NCBI RefSeq assembly: GCF_007556815.1
Contig: NZ_CP041745.1
Span: 3,957,501-4,021,500, forward strand
Direction of reading: 5' to 3'
Length of the DNA stretch: 64,000 bases
Origin: Paraburkholderia megapolitana
GTDB lineage: Bacteria; Pseudomonadota; Gammaproteobacteria; Burkholderiales; Burkholderiaceae
A program made the translations under genes and the position numbers. Below, one piece after another: positions 29,823-39,383 of this stretch (its first letter is position 1; every line of letters begins with the position of its first letter). Below the pieces are notes generated by a model. The model did no database searches and was not told the origin of the DNA. It saw only the letters and a list, made by a program, of their open reading frames with translations.

Positions 29823-31124
29823 ATGCAGGCAAAAACACCGCGCCTCAGGCGCATCCAGTGGGTAGCGCTCGCATTCCTGATGCTGGCGGGTATCGTCAAC
29901 TACCTCGACCGCAGCACGCTATCCATCGCCAATCATTCGGTCAGCGGCGAACTCGGACTGAGCGCATCGCAGATGGGTTTGCTGCTGTCGGCGTTCTCGT
30001 TTTCCTACGCGTTCTCGCAACTGCCAGTCGGTGTGCTGCTCGATCGCTTCGGCGCGCGGATCATGCTCGGCCTTGGGATGCTCGTCTGGTCGGTGGCGCA
30101 GTTGTTCGGCGGGCTCGTGCACACGTTGCCGCAATTTCTCGCCGCGCGAATCTGCCTCGGTATCGGCGAGGCGCCGCAGTTTCCGGCCGGAGCGAAAGTC
30201 GTCAGCGAATGGTTCTCGCTGCGCGAACGCGGCCGACCGAGCGGTATCTTCGTCGCGTCGTCGACGATCGGCCCCGCCCTCGCGCCGCCGATCCTCACCT
30301 CGCTGCTGCTCGTGTTCGGCTGGCGCTGGATGTTCATCGTGATGGGCGTGCTCGGCATCGCGGTCGCGCTCGGCTGGTATGCGGTCTACCGGAACCGCAG
30401 CGAAGTCGCACTCGCTCCCGAAGAACTCGTGCATCTGACCGAAGAAGAACCGCATGCGCGCGCCGAACGACGGGTGACGTTCGCCGAATGGCGCGGCCTG
30501 TTCGCCGCACCGACTACGTGGGGTTTGATCTTTGGCTTCATGGGCGTGGTCTACATGGTGTGGCTGTACCTGACGTGGTTGCCCGCTTACCTCGAACACG
30601 AGCGCCATCTGTCGATCGCGCGGACAGGCTGGATCGTCTCGATCCCCTATCTGTTCGGCACGCTGGGCATGCTGTCGAGCGGCTTCGTCGCCGATGGTCT
30701 GATGGCCCGCGGCGTTGCGCCGATCCGTAGCCGCAAGTGGCCGATCTGCACCGGACTCATCTTCGCGGCGATCTTCACCGTGCCCGCTGCGTACACGCCG
30801 AACACCACGCTCGCCATCGTCTATCTGTCGCTGGCGATGTACTTCATCAACCTCGCGAGCGGTGGTGCGTGGGCGCTTGTCAGTGTCGCGGCGCCGCGGC
30901 ATCTGGTGGCGTCGCTGGGCAGCATCCAGAACTTCGGCGGTTATTTCGGCGGCTCGTTTGCGCCGTTCATTACGGGCGTTGTGGTGGACCGGACGCATTC
31001 GTTCGTCAACGCGTTTTTGATCAGCGCGGCTGTGTCGGTCGTGGCGGCGCTTGTGTACATGTTCGTCGTGCGCGTGCCGATCGCGGAACGCGTCGATCAG
31101 GGCGCTGCGGCTCGTCTCGCGTGA
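29823..31124 (+). CDS. MFS transporter, anion:cation symporter (ACS) type
   Basis: A 433-residue carrier with 12 predicted helices. The N-terminal NYLDRSTLSIA and the loop LLDRFGARIMLG are typical of ACS-family organic-acid and sugar-acid transporters. It probably imports the substrate of the neighbouring cupin and SDR. A GGAGGAGA ribosome site precedes ATG 29823. It starts 67 bases after the cupin gene and ends 42 bases before the SDR gene. Confidence 0.85.
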   Translation: MQAKTPRLRRIQWVALAFLMLAGIVNYLDRSTLSIANHSVSGELGLSASQMGLLLSAFSFSYAFSQLPVGVLLDRFGARIMLGLGMLVWSVAQLFGGLVHTLPQFLAARICLGIGEAPQFPAGAKVVSEWFSLRERGRPSGIFVASSTIGPALAPPILTSLLLVFGWRWMFIVMGVLGIAVALGWYAVYRNRSEVALAPEELVHLTEEEPHARAERRVTFAEWRGLFAAPTTWGLIFGFMGVVYMVWLYLTWLPAYLEHERHLSIARTGWIVSIPYLFGTLGMLSSGFVADGLMARGVAPIRSRKWPICTGLIFAAIFTVPAAYTPNTTLAIVYLSLAMYFINLASGGAWALVSVAAPRHLVASLGSIQNFGGYFGGSFAPFITGVVVDRTHSFVNAFLISAAVSVVAALVYMFVVRVPIAERVDQGAAARLA

Positions 31125-31166
31125 TCACTCTTCGTCTTATGTCCGCTTGGCACTCATTCGTCGATC

Positions 31167-31895
31167 ATGACTTTTCAACACGATCTTTTCGCAGGTAAAA
31201 CGGCCGTCGTCACCGGCGGTACTCAAGGCATCGGCGCGGGCATCGCGCATCGTCTGGCGGCGCTCGGCGCACGCGTCGTCGCAGCCGGTCTCACGCCGAC
31301 CGATGCGCAACGCGCGAGTTTCGGCGCCGGTATCGAAGTCGTCGCGCTCGACGTCAGTTCGAACGACGAAGTCGCCGCGCTGTTCGCTCCGCTGACGTCG
31401 CTCGATATTCTCGTGAACTGCGCAGGCATGATTCGCCGCGGCGACGAACACGAGATCGAGGTGTTCGAGCAGGTGATCGATGTGAACCTGACCGGCACCA
31501 TGCGCGCGTGTTCGGTCGCGCGTGCGCTGCTCGCGGCGAGCCGCGGCACGATCGTCAATACCGCGTCGATGTTGAGCTTTTTCGGCGGCGGTCTCGTACC
31601 GGCCTACAGCGCGAGTAAAGGCGGCATCGCGCAATTGACCAAGTCGCTTGCGCTGGCCTACGCGCGCGATGGCATTCGCGTGAATGCGGTTGCGCCGGGC
31701 TGGATCGCGACACCGCTCACGCAGGCGCTGCAAGACGACGACGTCCGCTCGCGGGCGATTCTCGAACGCACGCCGCTCGGCCGCTGGGGCGAGCCCGACG
31801 ATATCGCGCAGGCCGTCGCTTTTCTGTGTTCGCCGGCCGCCGCGTTCATCACCGGAACGATCGTGCCTGTCGACGGCGGCTATCTCGCCGCGTGA
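31167..31895 (+). CDS. Short-chain dehydrogenase/reductase (SDR)
   Basis: A 242-residue classical SDR. The NAD(P) motif TGGTQGIG is at residues 16-23; NCAG is present; the catalytic serine is in NTASMLSF and the YxxxK pair in YSASKGG. VNAVAPGWIATPL follows as usual. It oxidises or reduces an alcohol or ketone of unknown identity. It lies in the cupin-MFS-SDR-iclR cassette, 37 bases before iclR. Confidence 0.88.
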   Translation: MTFQHDLFAGKTAVVTGGTQGIGAGIAHRLAALGARVVAAGLTPTDAQRASFGAGIEVVALDVSSNDEVAALFAPLTSLDILVNCAGMIRRGDEHEIEVFEQVIDVNLTGTMRACSVARALLAASRGTIVNTASMLSFFGGGLVPAYSASKGGIAQLTKSLALAYARDGIRVNAVAPGWIATPLTQALQDDDVRSRAILERTPLGRWGEPDDIAQAVAFLCSPAAAFITGTIVPVDGGYLAA

Positions 31896-31932
31896 ACTGC
31901 ATCCGCTCTACCGTTACCTCCTGATCGACACC

Positions 31933-32745
31933 ATGACGATTTCCGCCGATACCGCCGATAACCATGACGCCCGCGCCACCGGCACCGCGGCGTTCTCGAA
32001 GTTCATGACGGTGCTGCAACTGATCGCCGACGCCGCCTCGCCACTGGGCATCGCGCAGCTTGCCGCGCTAAGCGGCTATCCGCGGCCGACGGTGTACCGG
32101 ATCGTCGGCGCGTTGATCGCGGAAGGTCTCGTCGTCGATAGTCTGCGCGGCAGCACGTTCGAACTCGGTCCGCGGCTGATTACTCTCGCGAGTCGCAGCT
32201 GGGAGCGCTCCGACCTGCGCGTCGCCGCCATCGATGCGCTGCAGACGCTGCGCGACATCACACAGGAAACCGTGCATCTCGCAGTGCGTAGCGGCTCGGA
32301 AATGGTCTTCATCGAGAAACTGGAAAGTCCGCATGCGGTGCGGATGGCGTCGCGCATCGGGACACGCGTGACGCTCTATTCGAGTTCGGTGGGCAAGGCG
32401 TACCTCGCCGCGCTCGATACCGGCACGCGCACTGCGCTGCTGCGCGGTGTCGCGCTCGAACGCTTGACGCCGAACACGATTGTCGAGCCCGCAGTACTCG
32501 CCGCCGAACTCGAGACGACACGCGAACGCGGCCACGCGGAAGATCGCGAAGAGAACGAGGCGCAGATATTTTGCTACGGCTGTGCGATTCCGGACCCGGA
32601 TGGTCGGCCTGTTGCGTGCATCAGCGTGAGTATTCCGCTGTTTCGCCGTAGCGCGACGCCGCAGGAAACCTACATTGCACCGCTGCGCGATGCGTGCCGC
32701 GCGGTTGCGGAAAGACTCACGCCAATGTCGCGCGGTGGGGTTTAA
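31933..32745 (+). CDS. IclR family transcriptional regulator
   Basis: A 270-residue regulator: winged helix-turn-helix at about residues 20-85 (LGIAQLAALSGYPRPTVYRI) and an IclR effector domain after it (VRSGSEMVFIEKLESPHAVR, YSSSVGKAYLA, GYAIP-like FCYGCAIPDPDG). It likely controls the cassette 29228-31895. A longer frame overlapping the SDR gene is rejected in favour of ATG 31933. The last 21 codons are the first unit of a tandem repeat that continues beyond the stop codon. Confidence 0.88.
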   Translation: MTISADTADNHDARATGTAAFSKFMTVLQLIADAASPLGIAQLAALSGYPRPTVYRIVGALIAEGLVVDSLRGSTFELGPRLITLASRSWERSDLRVAAIDALQTLRDITQETVHLAVRSGSEMVFIEKLESPHAVRMASRIGTRVTLYSSSVGKAYLAALDTGTRTALLRGVALERLTPNTIVEPAVLAAELETTRERGHAEDREENEAQIFCYGCAIPDPDGRPVACISVSIPLFRRSATPQETYIAPLRDACRAVAERLTPMSRGGV

Positions 32746-32872
32746 ATGCGTGACACCTGCCGCGGAGTCGCGGAAAGACCTATGCCGATGTCGTGCGGTG
32801 GAGTTCAACTGCGAGACGCCTGCCACGTAGTCGCAGAACGGCCCGCGGCGATGTCGCTCAGCGGAGCTTAAA
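32684..32872 (+). repeat. 63-bp (21-codon) tandem repeat spanning the iclR stop
   Basis: Three diverged units of 63 bases begin at 32684, 32747 and 32810. In the iclR frame they read LRDACRAVAER..., MRDTCRGVAER... and LRDACHVVAER.... Unit 1 ends in TAA (32743-32745) where unit 2 has CAA, so a single change separates the present protein from one 42 residues longer that would end at TAA 32870-32872. The remainder to 32910 holds no gene. Confidence 0.85.
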
Positions 32873-32910
32873 GGTTTGAGGGAGCACTAAGATCGCGTCT
32901 TGCGACAGTG

Positions 32911-33534
32911 TCAGACCGGCAGGCCTAGTTCACGCAACGCTGCGGCTGTTATGGCAGCGCTCGTGTGATGAATGGCGTGCCAGCCGAGTGCGGTTGCCGC
33001 TTCGACATTCTTCCGGTTGTCGTCGATAAAAGCGAGTTCACCCGGTGCAATACCAGGCAAGCGCACTTCAATCCGTTCGCGCATCGCCGCAAAAATCGCC
33101 GGATCGGGTTTGACGAGTTTCACGCGACCGGACACGACAATATCGTGGAAACGCCGCAGCATCGGGAAGTGCTCCCATGCATACGGAAACGTCTCGTCCG
33201 ACCAGTTCGTGAGCCCGTAGAGCGGCACGCCCGCGGCTTCGAGCGTCTCGACGATCGCCATCGTGTCTTCGTGCAGCCCGCCGATCATCTCGTGCCAGCG
33301 CGTGTAGAACGCGCGGATCAGCGCCTCGTGTTCGGGAAACTTCGCGACCAGTTCGGCGGTGCCTTCGGCAAGCGGCTGGCCACCGTCCTGGCGAACCACC
33401 CAGTCCATCGTGCAGACGTGGGTGAGAAACCAGCGGCGCTCGGCCTCGTCCGGAATCAGCTTGCGATACAGATGCTCGGGACTCCAGTCGATCAGCACAC
33501 CGCCGAAATCGAACACGACCGCCTTGATGGTCAT
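32911..33534 (-). CDS. HAD superfamily hydrolase
   Basis: A 207-residue HAD protein. Motif I is FDFGGVLID: Asp9 is the nucleophile, but the acid/base aspartate two residues on is replaced by glycine, as in haloacid-dehalogenase-like and related HAD-IA members rather than phosphatases. YGLTNWSDE is motif II, KLVKPDPAIF motif III and FIDDNRKNVE motif IV. Its start overlaps the stop of the upstream cysteine hydrolase (four bases, ATGA type), so the pair is coupled. Substrate unknown. Confidence 0.85.
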   Translation of the reverse strand: MTIKAVVFDFGGVLIDWSPEHLYRKLIPDEAERRWFLTHVCTMDWVVRQDGGQPLAEGTAELVAKFPEHEALIRAFYTRWHEMIGGLHEDTMAIVETLEAAGVPLYGLTNWSDETFPYAWEHFPMLRRFHDIVVSGRVKLVKPDPAIFAAMRERIEVRLPGIAPGELAFIDDNRKNVEAATALGWHAIHHTSAAITAAALRELGLPV

Positions 33535-34082
33535 GCAAACTCCGCGGCAAGCACGTCGGCGAGCGGGCGCACGGCGACGCGGTTGCCGGACAGCGAAGCG
33601 CGTGGCCACAACTGGTTGTAGTGATCGACGATTTGCTGCGGCGTGAGCGAGGACGTGTGCTGCGTGGTGTGCAGATCGCTGACGACCGTCGTCCGATAGC
33701 CGAGAAACGCCGCGCGGCGCGCGGTGGCGTCGATGCAGAATTCGGTCGCGTAGCCGCAAATCAGCAGGCTGTCGACATCGCGCCGCGCGAGCATGTCCGC
33801 GAGCGGCGTCTCGTGAAACGAATCGCCGACCGCTTTGTTAACGACAACGTCCGTATCACTGCGCACGAACCCCGGATGCAATTGCCAGCCTTCGGTGTGC
33901 GGCTCGACTTCGTCGCCGGCTTCGCCGTCGTGCTGCACGAAGAACACCGGCGCACCGGCGGCACGCGCGGCGCCGGTCAGCCGGTTGATCTCTGCGACCA
34001 CTTCGTCACCGCGATACGCTGCGTCGGGGCCGAAGAAGAAGGCCCGCTGCACATCGATGACCACAACCGCTACGCCCGCCAT
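33531..34082 (-). CDS. Cysteine hydrolase, isochorismatase family
   Basis: A 183-residue alpha/beta hydrolase with the family triad: Asp10 in VVIDVQRAFF, Lys83 in VVNKAVGDSF and Cys116 in GYATEFCIDAT. Members hydrolyse amides such as nicotinamide, ureidoacrylate or N-carbamoyl compounds, or isochorismate; nothing here fixes the substrate. It is coupled by overlap to the HAD gene downstream, and 62 bases separate it from aminopeptidase P upstream. Confidence 0.85.
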   Translation of the reverse strand: MAGVAVVVIDVQRAFFFGPDAAYRGDEVVAEINRLTGAARAAGAPVFFVQHDGEAGDEVEPHTEGWQLHPGFVRSDTDVVVNKAVGDSFHETPLADMLARRDVDSLLICGYATEFCIDATARRAAFLGYRTTVVSDLHTTQHTSSLTPQQIVDHYNQLWPRASLSGNRVAVRPLADVLAAEFA

Positions 34083-34144
34083 ACCGTGTCTCCGCTGTCA
34101 CATCGAAGGCAGATCAATCGTCCCGCACACGCGTTAACGCGCCA

Positions 34145-35959
34145 TCAAACCGGCTGCGTACGCGCCTCGAGCCACGCCTTCGCATCGCCCGATACATGCG
34201 GCGACACGCGCGCGCGCACCGTCTCGTGATAACTGTTCAACCACGCACGCTCGTCGTCGCGCAGCAGCGGCAACGCGAGGCAGCGCGTGTCGATCGGGCA
34301 CAGCGTGAGCGTCTCGAACCGCAGGAAATCGCCGAACTCGGTTTGCTCCGCGGCACGGTTCAGCACGAGATTCTCGATCCGCACGCCCCACTTGCCCGGC
34401 CGGTACAGGCCCGGCTCGATCGACGTGATCATGCCTTCTTCCATCGCGGTCCACGATTCGGCGGCGGCGTAATGCGCGATCACCTGCGGACCTTCATGCA
34501 CGTTCAGGAAGTAACCGACGCCGTGACCGGTGCCGTGACCGTAATCGGCGCCTGCTTCCCAGATCGGCGCGCGCGCGATCGCGTCGAGCATCGGCGAGCG
34601 AATGCCGCGCGGAAAGCGCGCACGCGACAGCGCCATCGTGCCCTTCAGCACTGTCGTGAAGTCGTGCCGGTGTGCATCGCTAATCGTACCGATCGGCACG
34701 ACGCGTGTGATGTCGGTCGTGCCGCTCAGATACTGGCCGCCCGAATCGATCAGCAGCAAACCATTGCCTTCGATCGTCGCATGCGATGCTTCGGTCGCTC
34801 GGTAGTGCGGCATCGCACCGTTGCCGTTGAACCCCGCAATCGTCGCGAAGCTCAGCGATGTGAAACCAGGGCGCCGCGCGCGCGCTGCGGTGAGACGTTC
34901 GTCGATGGTCAGCTCGGTGATCGTCTGATGGCCGAGCGCGCCTTCGAACCACGCGAAAAATTCGGCCAGTGCCGCACCGTCCTGCTCCATCGTCGCGCGA
35001 ATGTGTTCGGCTTCGGCTTCGGTCTTGCGCGACTTGAAGAAGATCGACGGATTGACCGCCTCGATCACCTTCACCGTCGACGGCAACGACTTCATGACGC
35101 CAAGCGTGACGCGACGCGGATCGATCAGCAGCGTGGTGCCAGCGGGCAGCGCGACGAGCGCGGGTACCGCATGCGCATACGGTTCGACGCGCACGCCGTC
35201 GCGAGCCAGCGATGCCGCAAGCGCCTCGGGCACCTTGCCGTTCGAGACAAACAGCGTGGCGCTGTCCAGACCGATCAGTGCGTGCGCAACGAACACCGGG
35301 TTATAGCTGACGTCGGCACCGCGCAGATTGAACAGCCACGCGAGATCGTCGAGCGTCGAGATGAAATGCCACTGCGCGCCCTTTTCCTGCATCGCGCGAC
35401 GCACCTGGTCGAGCTTGTCGGTACGGGTGACGCTCGCGTGCGGCGCGATGTGCTCATAGACGGCATCGACGGGCAACGCGGGCCGCTGTGGCCAGATCGT
35501 ATCGAGCAGGTCGACGTCGGTACGCAGTTGCACGCCGCGCGCGGTCAGCGCGTCGGTCAGCGCGCGCGCTGGGGCAATGCCGAGCACCGCGCCATCCACC
35601 CCAACCGCACTGCCGCTTGCCACGTTCTGCGCAAGCCATTCGAAATGCGGCGCGCTTTGCTGGCCACCCAGCATTTTCATCAATTGCACGCCGGTGCCGG
35701 CCAGTTGCGCTTCGGCCTGCGACCAGTAGCGGCTGTCGGTCCACAAGCCGGCAAAGCTGCCGGTGACCACCAGTGTGCCGGCCGATCCGGTAAAGCCGGA
35801 CAGCCATTCGCGGCTCTGCCAGCGGCCCGGCAGGTATTCGGACAGATGCGGATCCGCCGACGGCACGAGGTACGCGGCCAGTCCCTCGCGAGACATCGCT
35901 GCGCGCAGGGCGGCGATCCGCTCGGGGATCGTGGAGGTTTCAGGAAGACGGGCATTCAT
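34145..35959 (-). CDS. Xaa-Pro aminopeptidase (M24B, aminopeptidase P type 2)
   Basis: A 604-residue three-domain aminopeptidase P. The C-terminal pita-bread domain shows all metal ligands: LLIDSGGQYLSGTTDITR (two Asp), GHGTGHGVGYFLNVHEGP (His), TSIEPGLY (Glu) and VRIENLVLN (Glu). It removes N-terminal residues before proline. The length fits the long eukaryote-like APP class, larger than E. coli PepP. ATG 35959 is preferred to a TTG five codons upstream. It follows the small membrane gene by 19 bases, so they likely form one transcript. Confidence 0.92.
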   Translation of the reverse strand: MNARLPETSTIPERIAALRAAMSREGLAAYLVPSADPHLSEYLPGRWQSREWLSGFTGSAGTLVVTGSFAGLWTDSRYWSQAEAQLAGTGVQLMKMLGGQQSAPHFEWLAQNVASGSAVGVDGAVLGIAPARALTDALTARGVQLRTDVDLLDTIWPQRPALPVDAVYEHIAPHASVTRTDKLDQVRRAMQEKGAQWHFISTLDDLAWLFNLRGADVSYNPVFVAHALIGLDSATLFVSNGKVPEALAASLARDGVRVEPYAHAVPALVALPAGTTLLIDPRRVTLGVMKSLPSTVKVIEAVNPSIFFKSRKTEAEAEHIRATMEQDGAALAEFFAWFEGALGHQTITELTIDERLTAARARRPGFTSLSFATIAGFNGNGAMPHYRATEASHATIEGNGLLLIDSGGQYLSGTTDITRVVPIGTISDAHRHDFTTVLKGTMALSRARFPRGIRSPMLDAIARAPIWEAGADYGHGTGHGVGYFLNVHEGPQVIAHYAAAESWTAMEEGMITSIEPGLYRPGKWGVRIENLVLNRAAEQTEFGDFLRFETLTLCPIDTRCLALPLLRDDERAWLNSYHETVRARVSPHVSGDAKAWLEARTQPV

Positions 35960-35978
35960 CAGATTCACCTGCAAACAT

Positions 35979-36233
35979 TCAGCGACGGGAGAACAAGCCG
36001 ACCGTCAGGGCGACGGCGATGAACGCGAAGGCCGTGCAAAAGGGCCATTCGAGCGTGTCGCCGTCATGAAAGAGACCGGTCACATTGCCGGCCATCAGAC
36101 CCAGCGCCGCGCCGGCGATACCGGCCACGACAGCGAGCCACCAGCGAGCGCGGGTTGCGCGCCGCAGGGGATGCAACCATGCACCCGCCAGACCGACTGC
36201 GGCGCCCAGCACGATAATGCCGAACCAACCCAT
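35979..36233 (-). CDS. Small membrane protein resembling GlsB/YeaQ/YmgE
   Basis: An 84-residue hydrophobic protein with three predicted helices: WFGIIVLGAAVGLAGAW, WWLAVVAGIAGAALGLMAG and FCTAFAFIAVALTVGLF. The glycine-spaced first helix resembles transglycosylase-associated (GlsB/YeaQ/YmgE) proteins, whose function is unknown. The call is weak because the family's central motif is not clear. A GCGAGG ribosome site precedes the ATG. It is the first gene of the minus-strand run towards aminopeptidase P. Confidence 0.6.
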   Translation of the reverse strand: MGWFGIIVLGAAVGLAGAWLHPLRRATRARWWLAVVAGIAGAALGLMAGNVTGLFHDGDTLEWPFCTAFAFIAVALTVGLFSRR

Positions 36234-36858
36234 CAGTCGACCTCGCCATGAATCAGATTAATTGTGTGGGCGAAAATCGTTTCCCCAAGGAGCATTTTTA
36301 TTCCGTTTTACTGAGAACCGGCATTGCTGCCTGGGTCCGTCGACTGAGTTTACGGGGCACAATAATCTATGGCAAGCCGCGTAATCCGCATTCTGCCTAC
36401 GTTTTGACCATTCGGACGGCTATGGTTCTACGAATCAGTTTCGGTCGCGCGAAGCCGGAATTACGGTAAGTTGTCTGGCTTTTATTTACCGTTTATTCCG
36501 CGCACCCGTGATTTTTACACGACCGGCGCTCCGGTAACCAGTCCAGTTTGTCACTCGGCCCGCCGCGCCCGAAGCGGACGGACAAAATCGCGCCGTGGCG
36601 TAAGGTCGCGGGTGCGGAAACGTACAGATGTCCGCTCTGACCTCCCCTCATCTGCCATATTCACCGGCCAGACTGCCAGAAAGCGGCCTCCTCACCGTTG
36701 CCCGACACCGCTTTGCCACCCCGGCTGCGACCCCTGAAGCCGCACGACAACCCCACGGTGCCGGCCGCCCCGGGCCGTACGTAATAGCCCGAATATGCCG
36801 GACGGACTGAAAGAATCGTGAAAACGCTATAATATTGGCCGCAACCATAGCCCCGCAT
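36234..36858. other. 625-base intergenic region upstream of hemA
   Basis: No credible gene is seen. The left two thirds (36250-36560) are AT-richer than the surroundings. A 73-codon frame at 36248-36469 has no ribosome site or recognisable content. The region must hold divergent promoters for hemA and for the minus-strand membrane-protein/aminopeptidase run. A small RNA is possible but no clear promoter-terminator pair was found. Confidence 0.6.
36805..36833 (+). promoter_or_regulatory. Probable hemA promoter
   Basis: A consensus -10 TATAAT at 36828-36833 lies 25 bases before the hemA ATG. The -35 at 17-base spacing (GACTGA, 36805-36810) is poor, so an activator or an extended element may be needed. 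The leader would be only about 18 bases. Confidence 0.5.
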
Positions 36859-38145
36859 ATGCAGCTTCTAACGATCGGAATCAATCACCACACCGCACCC
36901 GTCGCCTTGCGCGAACGTGTGGCGTTTCCGCTCGAACAGATCAAGCCCGCCCTCGCGACGTTCAAGGACCTTTGGTTGGGGCGCATGGCCCCCACCGCCC
37001 CCGAAGCCGCGATCCTGTCCACCTGCAACCGCACTGAACTCTACTGCGCCACCGACGACCAGGCCGCCCGCGAAGCCGCCATCCACTGGCTGTCGAAGTA
37101 CCACAACCTCCCCGTCGACGAACTCGCGCCACACGTCTATGCGCTGCCGCAGTCGGAAGCGGTGCGCCACGCGTTTCGCGTTGCGTCGGGGCTCGACTCG
37201 ATGGTGCTCGGCGAAACGCAGATTCTCGGGCAGATGAAAGACGCGGTACGCACGGCATCGGAAGCCGGCGCGCTCGGGACTTACCTGAACCAGCTGTTCC
37301 AGCGCACTTTCGCGGTGGCGAAGGAAGTGCGCGGCACCACTGAAATCGGCGCGCAGTCGGTCTCGATGGCCGCCGCCGCCGTGCGGCTCGCGCAACGCAT
37401 TTTCGACAAGATCGCGAACCAGCGCGTGCTGTTTATCGGCGCCGGCGAAATGATCGAACTGTGCGCGACCCACTTCGCCGCCCAGCAGCCGCGCGAACTG
37501 GTGGTCGCGAACCGTACCGCCGAACGCGGCTCGCGGCTCGCCGAACGCTTTAACGGTCGCGCCATTCCGCTCGCCGAGCTGCCCACGCGGTTGCACGAGT
37601 TCGACATCGTCGTGTCGTGTACGGCATCGACGCTGCCGATCATCGGGCTCGGCGCCGTCGAGCGCGCCGTGAAGGCCCGCCGCCACCGGCCGATTTTCAT
37701 GGTCGACCTCGCGGTACCGCGCGACATCGAACCCGAAGTCGGCAAGCTCGAAGACGTGTTCCTGTACACCGTCGACGACCTCGGCGCGATCGTCCGCGAA
37801 GGCAATGCCTCGCGCCAGGCCGCGGTCGCCCAGGCCGAAGCGATCATCGAAACGCGCGTACAGAACTTCATGCAGTGGCTCGATGCGCGCAGCATCGTGC
37901 CGGTCATTCGCCACATGCACACCCAGGCGGATGCATTGCGTCGCGCTGAAGTGGAGCGCGCGCAGAAGATGCTCGCGCGCGGCGAAGATCCCGCTGCCGT
38001 GCTCGAAGCGCTGTCGCAGGCGCTCACCAACAAGCTGATCCACGGCCCCACGCATGCGCTCAATCGCGCGAGCGGTCCGGACCGCGACGCGCTCATCGAC
38101 CTGATGGGCGGCTTCTACAAACACTCCGGTTCTACGGAGCGTTAG
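36859..38145 (+). CDS. hemA: Glutamyl-tRNA reductase
   Basis: A 428-residue enzyme for the first step of C5-pathway haem synthesis, reducing glutamyl-tRNA to glutamate-1-semialdehyde. The catalytic Cys56 is in [24 protein letters not shown] and the NADPH domain [15 protein letters not shown] are present, followed by the helical dimerisation domain. ATG 36859 gives the usual [14 protein letters not shown]; a TTG eight codons upstream is rejected. It is followed by prfA after 143 bases, a common gene order. Confidence 0.95.
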   Translation: MQLLTIGINHHTAPVALRERVAFPLEQIKPALATFKDLWLGRMAPTAPEAAILSTCNRTELYCATDDQAAREAAIHWLSKYHNLPVDELAPHVYALPQSEAVRHAFRVASGLDSMVLGETQILGQMKDAVRTASEAGALGTYLNQLFQRTFAVAKEVRGTTEIGAQSVSMAAAAVRLAQRIFDKIANQRVLFIGAGEMIELCATHFAAQQPRELVVANRTAERGSRLAERFNGRAIPLAELPTRLHEFDIVVSCTASTLPIIGLGAVERAVKARRHRPIFMVDLAVPRDIEPEVGKLEDVFLYTVDDLGAIVREGNASRQAAVAQAEAIIETRVQNFMQWLDARSIVPVIRHMHTQADALRRAEVERAQKMLARGEDPAAVLEALSQALTNKLIHGPTHALNRASGPDRDALIDLMGGFYKHSGSTER

Positions 38146-38288
38146 CGGCACTGCCGCCACCGCGCCCCGGGCCCGCTTGCCGTTTCCCCGCGAGCCCGCC
38201 CGGCGCCCGCCTCAGGGCTCGCGCCCAGTCCGTTCCTCCGATCCTTATCTATCCCGCCGTCCTTTCCGGAACACGCTCCGACCGACCG

Positions 38289-39371
38289 ATGAAAACGAGC
38301 ATGCAAAGCAAGCTCGACCAGCTCACTACCCGACTGGCCGAACTAAACGATCTGTTGAGCCGCGAAGACATCACGGCGAATCTCGACCAATACCGTAAGC
38401 TCACCCGCGAGCATGCCGAACTCGGCCCGGTGGTTGAGCAGTACGCGCAGTGGCGCCACGCGGCCGGCGATGCGGCGACCGCGCAGGAACTGCTCGCCGA
38501 TGCGTCGATGCGCGACTTCGCGGAAGAAGAAATCCGCGCGGCACGCGAGCGCATGGAACAGCTCGCCGCCGAACTGCAGAAGATGCTGCTGCCGAAAGAC
38601 CCGAACGACGAGCGCAACATCTTCGTCGAAATCCGCGCGGGCACGGGCGGCGACGAATCGGCGCTGTTTGCAGGCGATCTGCTGCGGATGTACCTGCGCT
38701 ACGCGGAACGCAACCGCTGGCAGGTCGAGATGATGTCGGCGAGCGAATCCGATCTTGGCGGCTACAAGGAAGTGATCGTGCGGATTGCGGGCGAAGCCGC
38801 GTATTCGAAGCTCAAGTTCGAATCGGGTGGTCATCGCGTGCAGCGCGTGCCGGCTACCGAAACGCAGGGCCGCATTCACACGTCTGCTTGCACCGTCGCC
38901 GTGATGCCCGAAGCGGATGAGATCGGCGAAGTCGAAATCAATCCGGCGGATCTTCGCATCGACACGTTCCGCGCGTCCGGGGCGGGCGGTCAGCACATCA
39001 ACAAGACCGACTCGGCGGTGCGTGTCACTCACTTGCCGACCGGCATCGTCGTCGAGTGCCAGGACGATCGCTCGCAGCACAAGAACAAGGATCGCGCGCT
39101 GAAGGTGCTGGCCGCGCGCATCAAGGACAAGCAATCTCACGAGCAGCAGGCGAAAGAAGCGGCGACGCGCAAGAGCCTGATCGGCTCCGGCGACCGCTCG
39201 GAGCGTATCCGCACTTACAACTTTCCGCAGGGGCGGTTGACCGATCACCGGATCAACCTGACGCTGTACCGCCTCGACTCGATCATGGACGGCGATCTCG
39301 ACGAACTGATCGCGGCGCTCGTCAGCGAGCATCAGGCGGAACTGCTGGCGTCGCTGGGCGACGCTGACTGA
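38289..39371 (+). CDS. prfA: Peptide chain release factor 1
   Basis: A 360-residue class I release factor recognising UAA and UAG. The stop-codon reading PxT motif lies in VPATETQG, and the GGQ catalytic motif in [11 protein letters not shown]. Length is standard. ATG 38289 is used ([12 protein letters not shown]); a second in-frame ATG is four codons in. prmC, whose product methylates the GGQ glutamine, starts 12 bases after the stop, so the pair is an operon. Confidence 0.96.
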   Translation: MKTSMQSKLDQLTTRLAELNDLLSREDITANLDQYRKLTREHAELGPVVEQYAQWRHAAGDAATAQELLADASMRDFAEEEIRAARERMEQLAAELQKMLLPKDPNDERNIFVEIRAGTGGDESALFAGDLLRMYLRYAERNRWQVEMMSASESDLGGYKEVIVRIAGEAAYSKLKFESGGHRVQRVPATETQGRIHTSACTVAVMPEADEIGEVEINPADLRIDTFRASGAGGQHINKTDSAVRVTHLPTGIVVECQDDRSQHKNKDRALKVLAARIKDKQSHEQQAKEAATRKSLIGSGDRSERIRTYNFPQGRLTDHRINLTLYRLDSIMDGDLDELIAALVSEHQAELLASLGDAD

Positions 39372-39383
39372 CGGCAGGCTCGC

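Noticed and set aside
34196..36022. A 608-codon + strand frame
   Set aside because: It is antisense to aminopeptidase P, which carries all metal ligands. The antisense product is rich in Arg and has no motifs.
36248..36469. A 73-codon ORF in the gap before hemA
   Set aside because: No ribosome site, no membrane or domain pattern, and codon use unlike neighbours.
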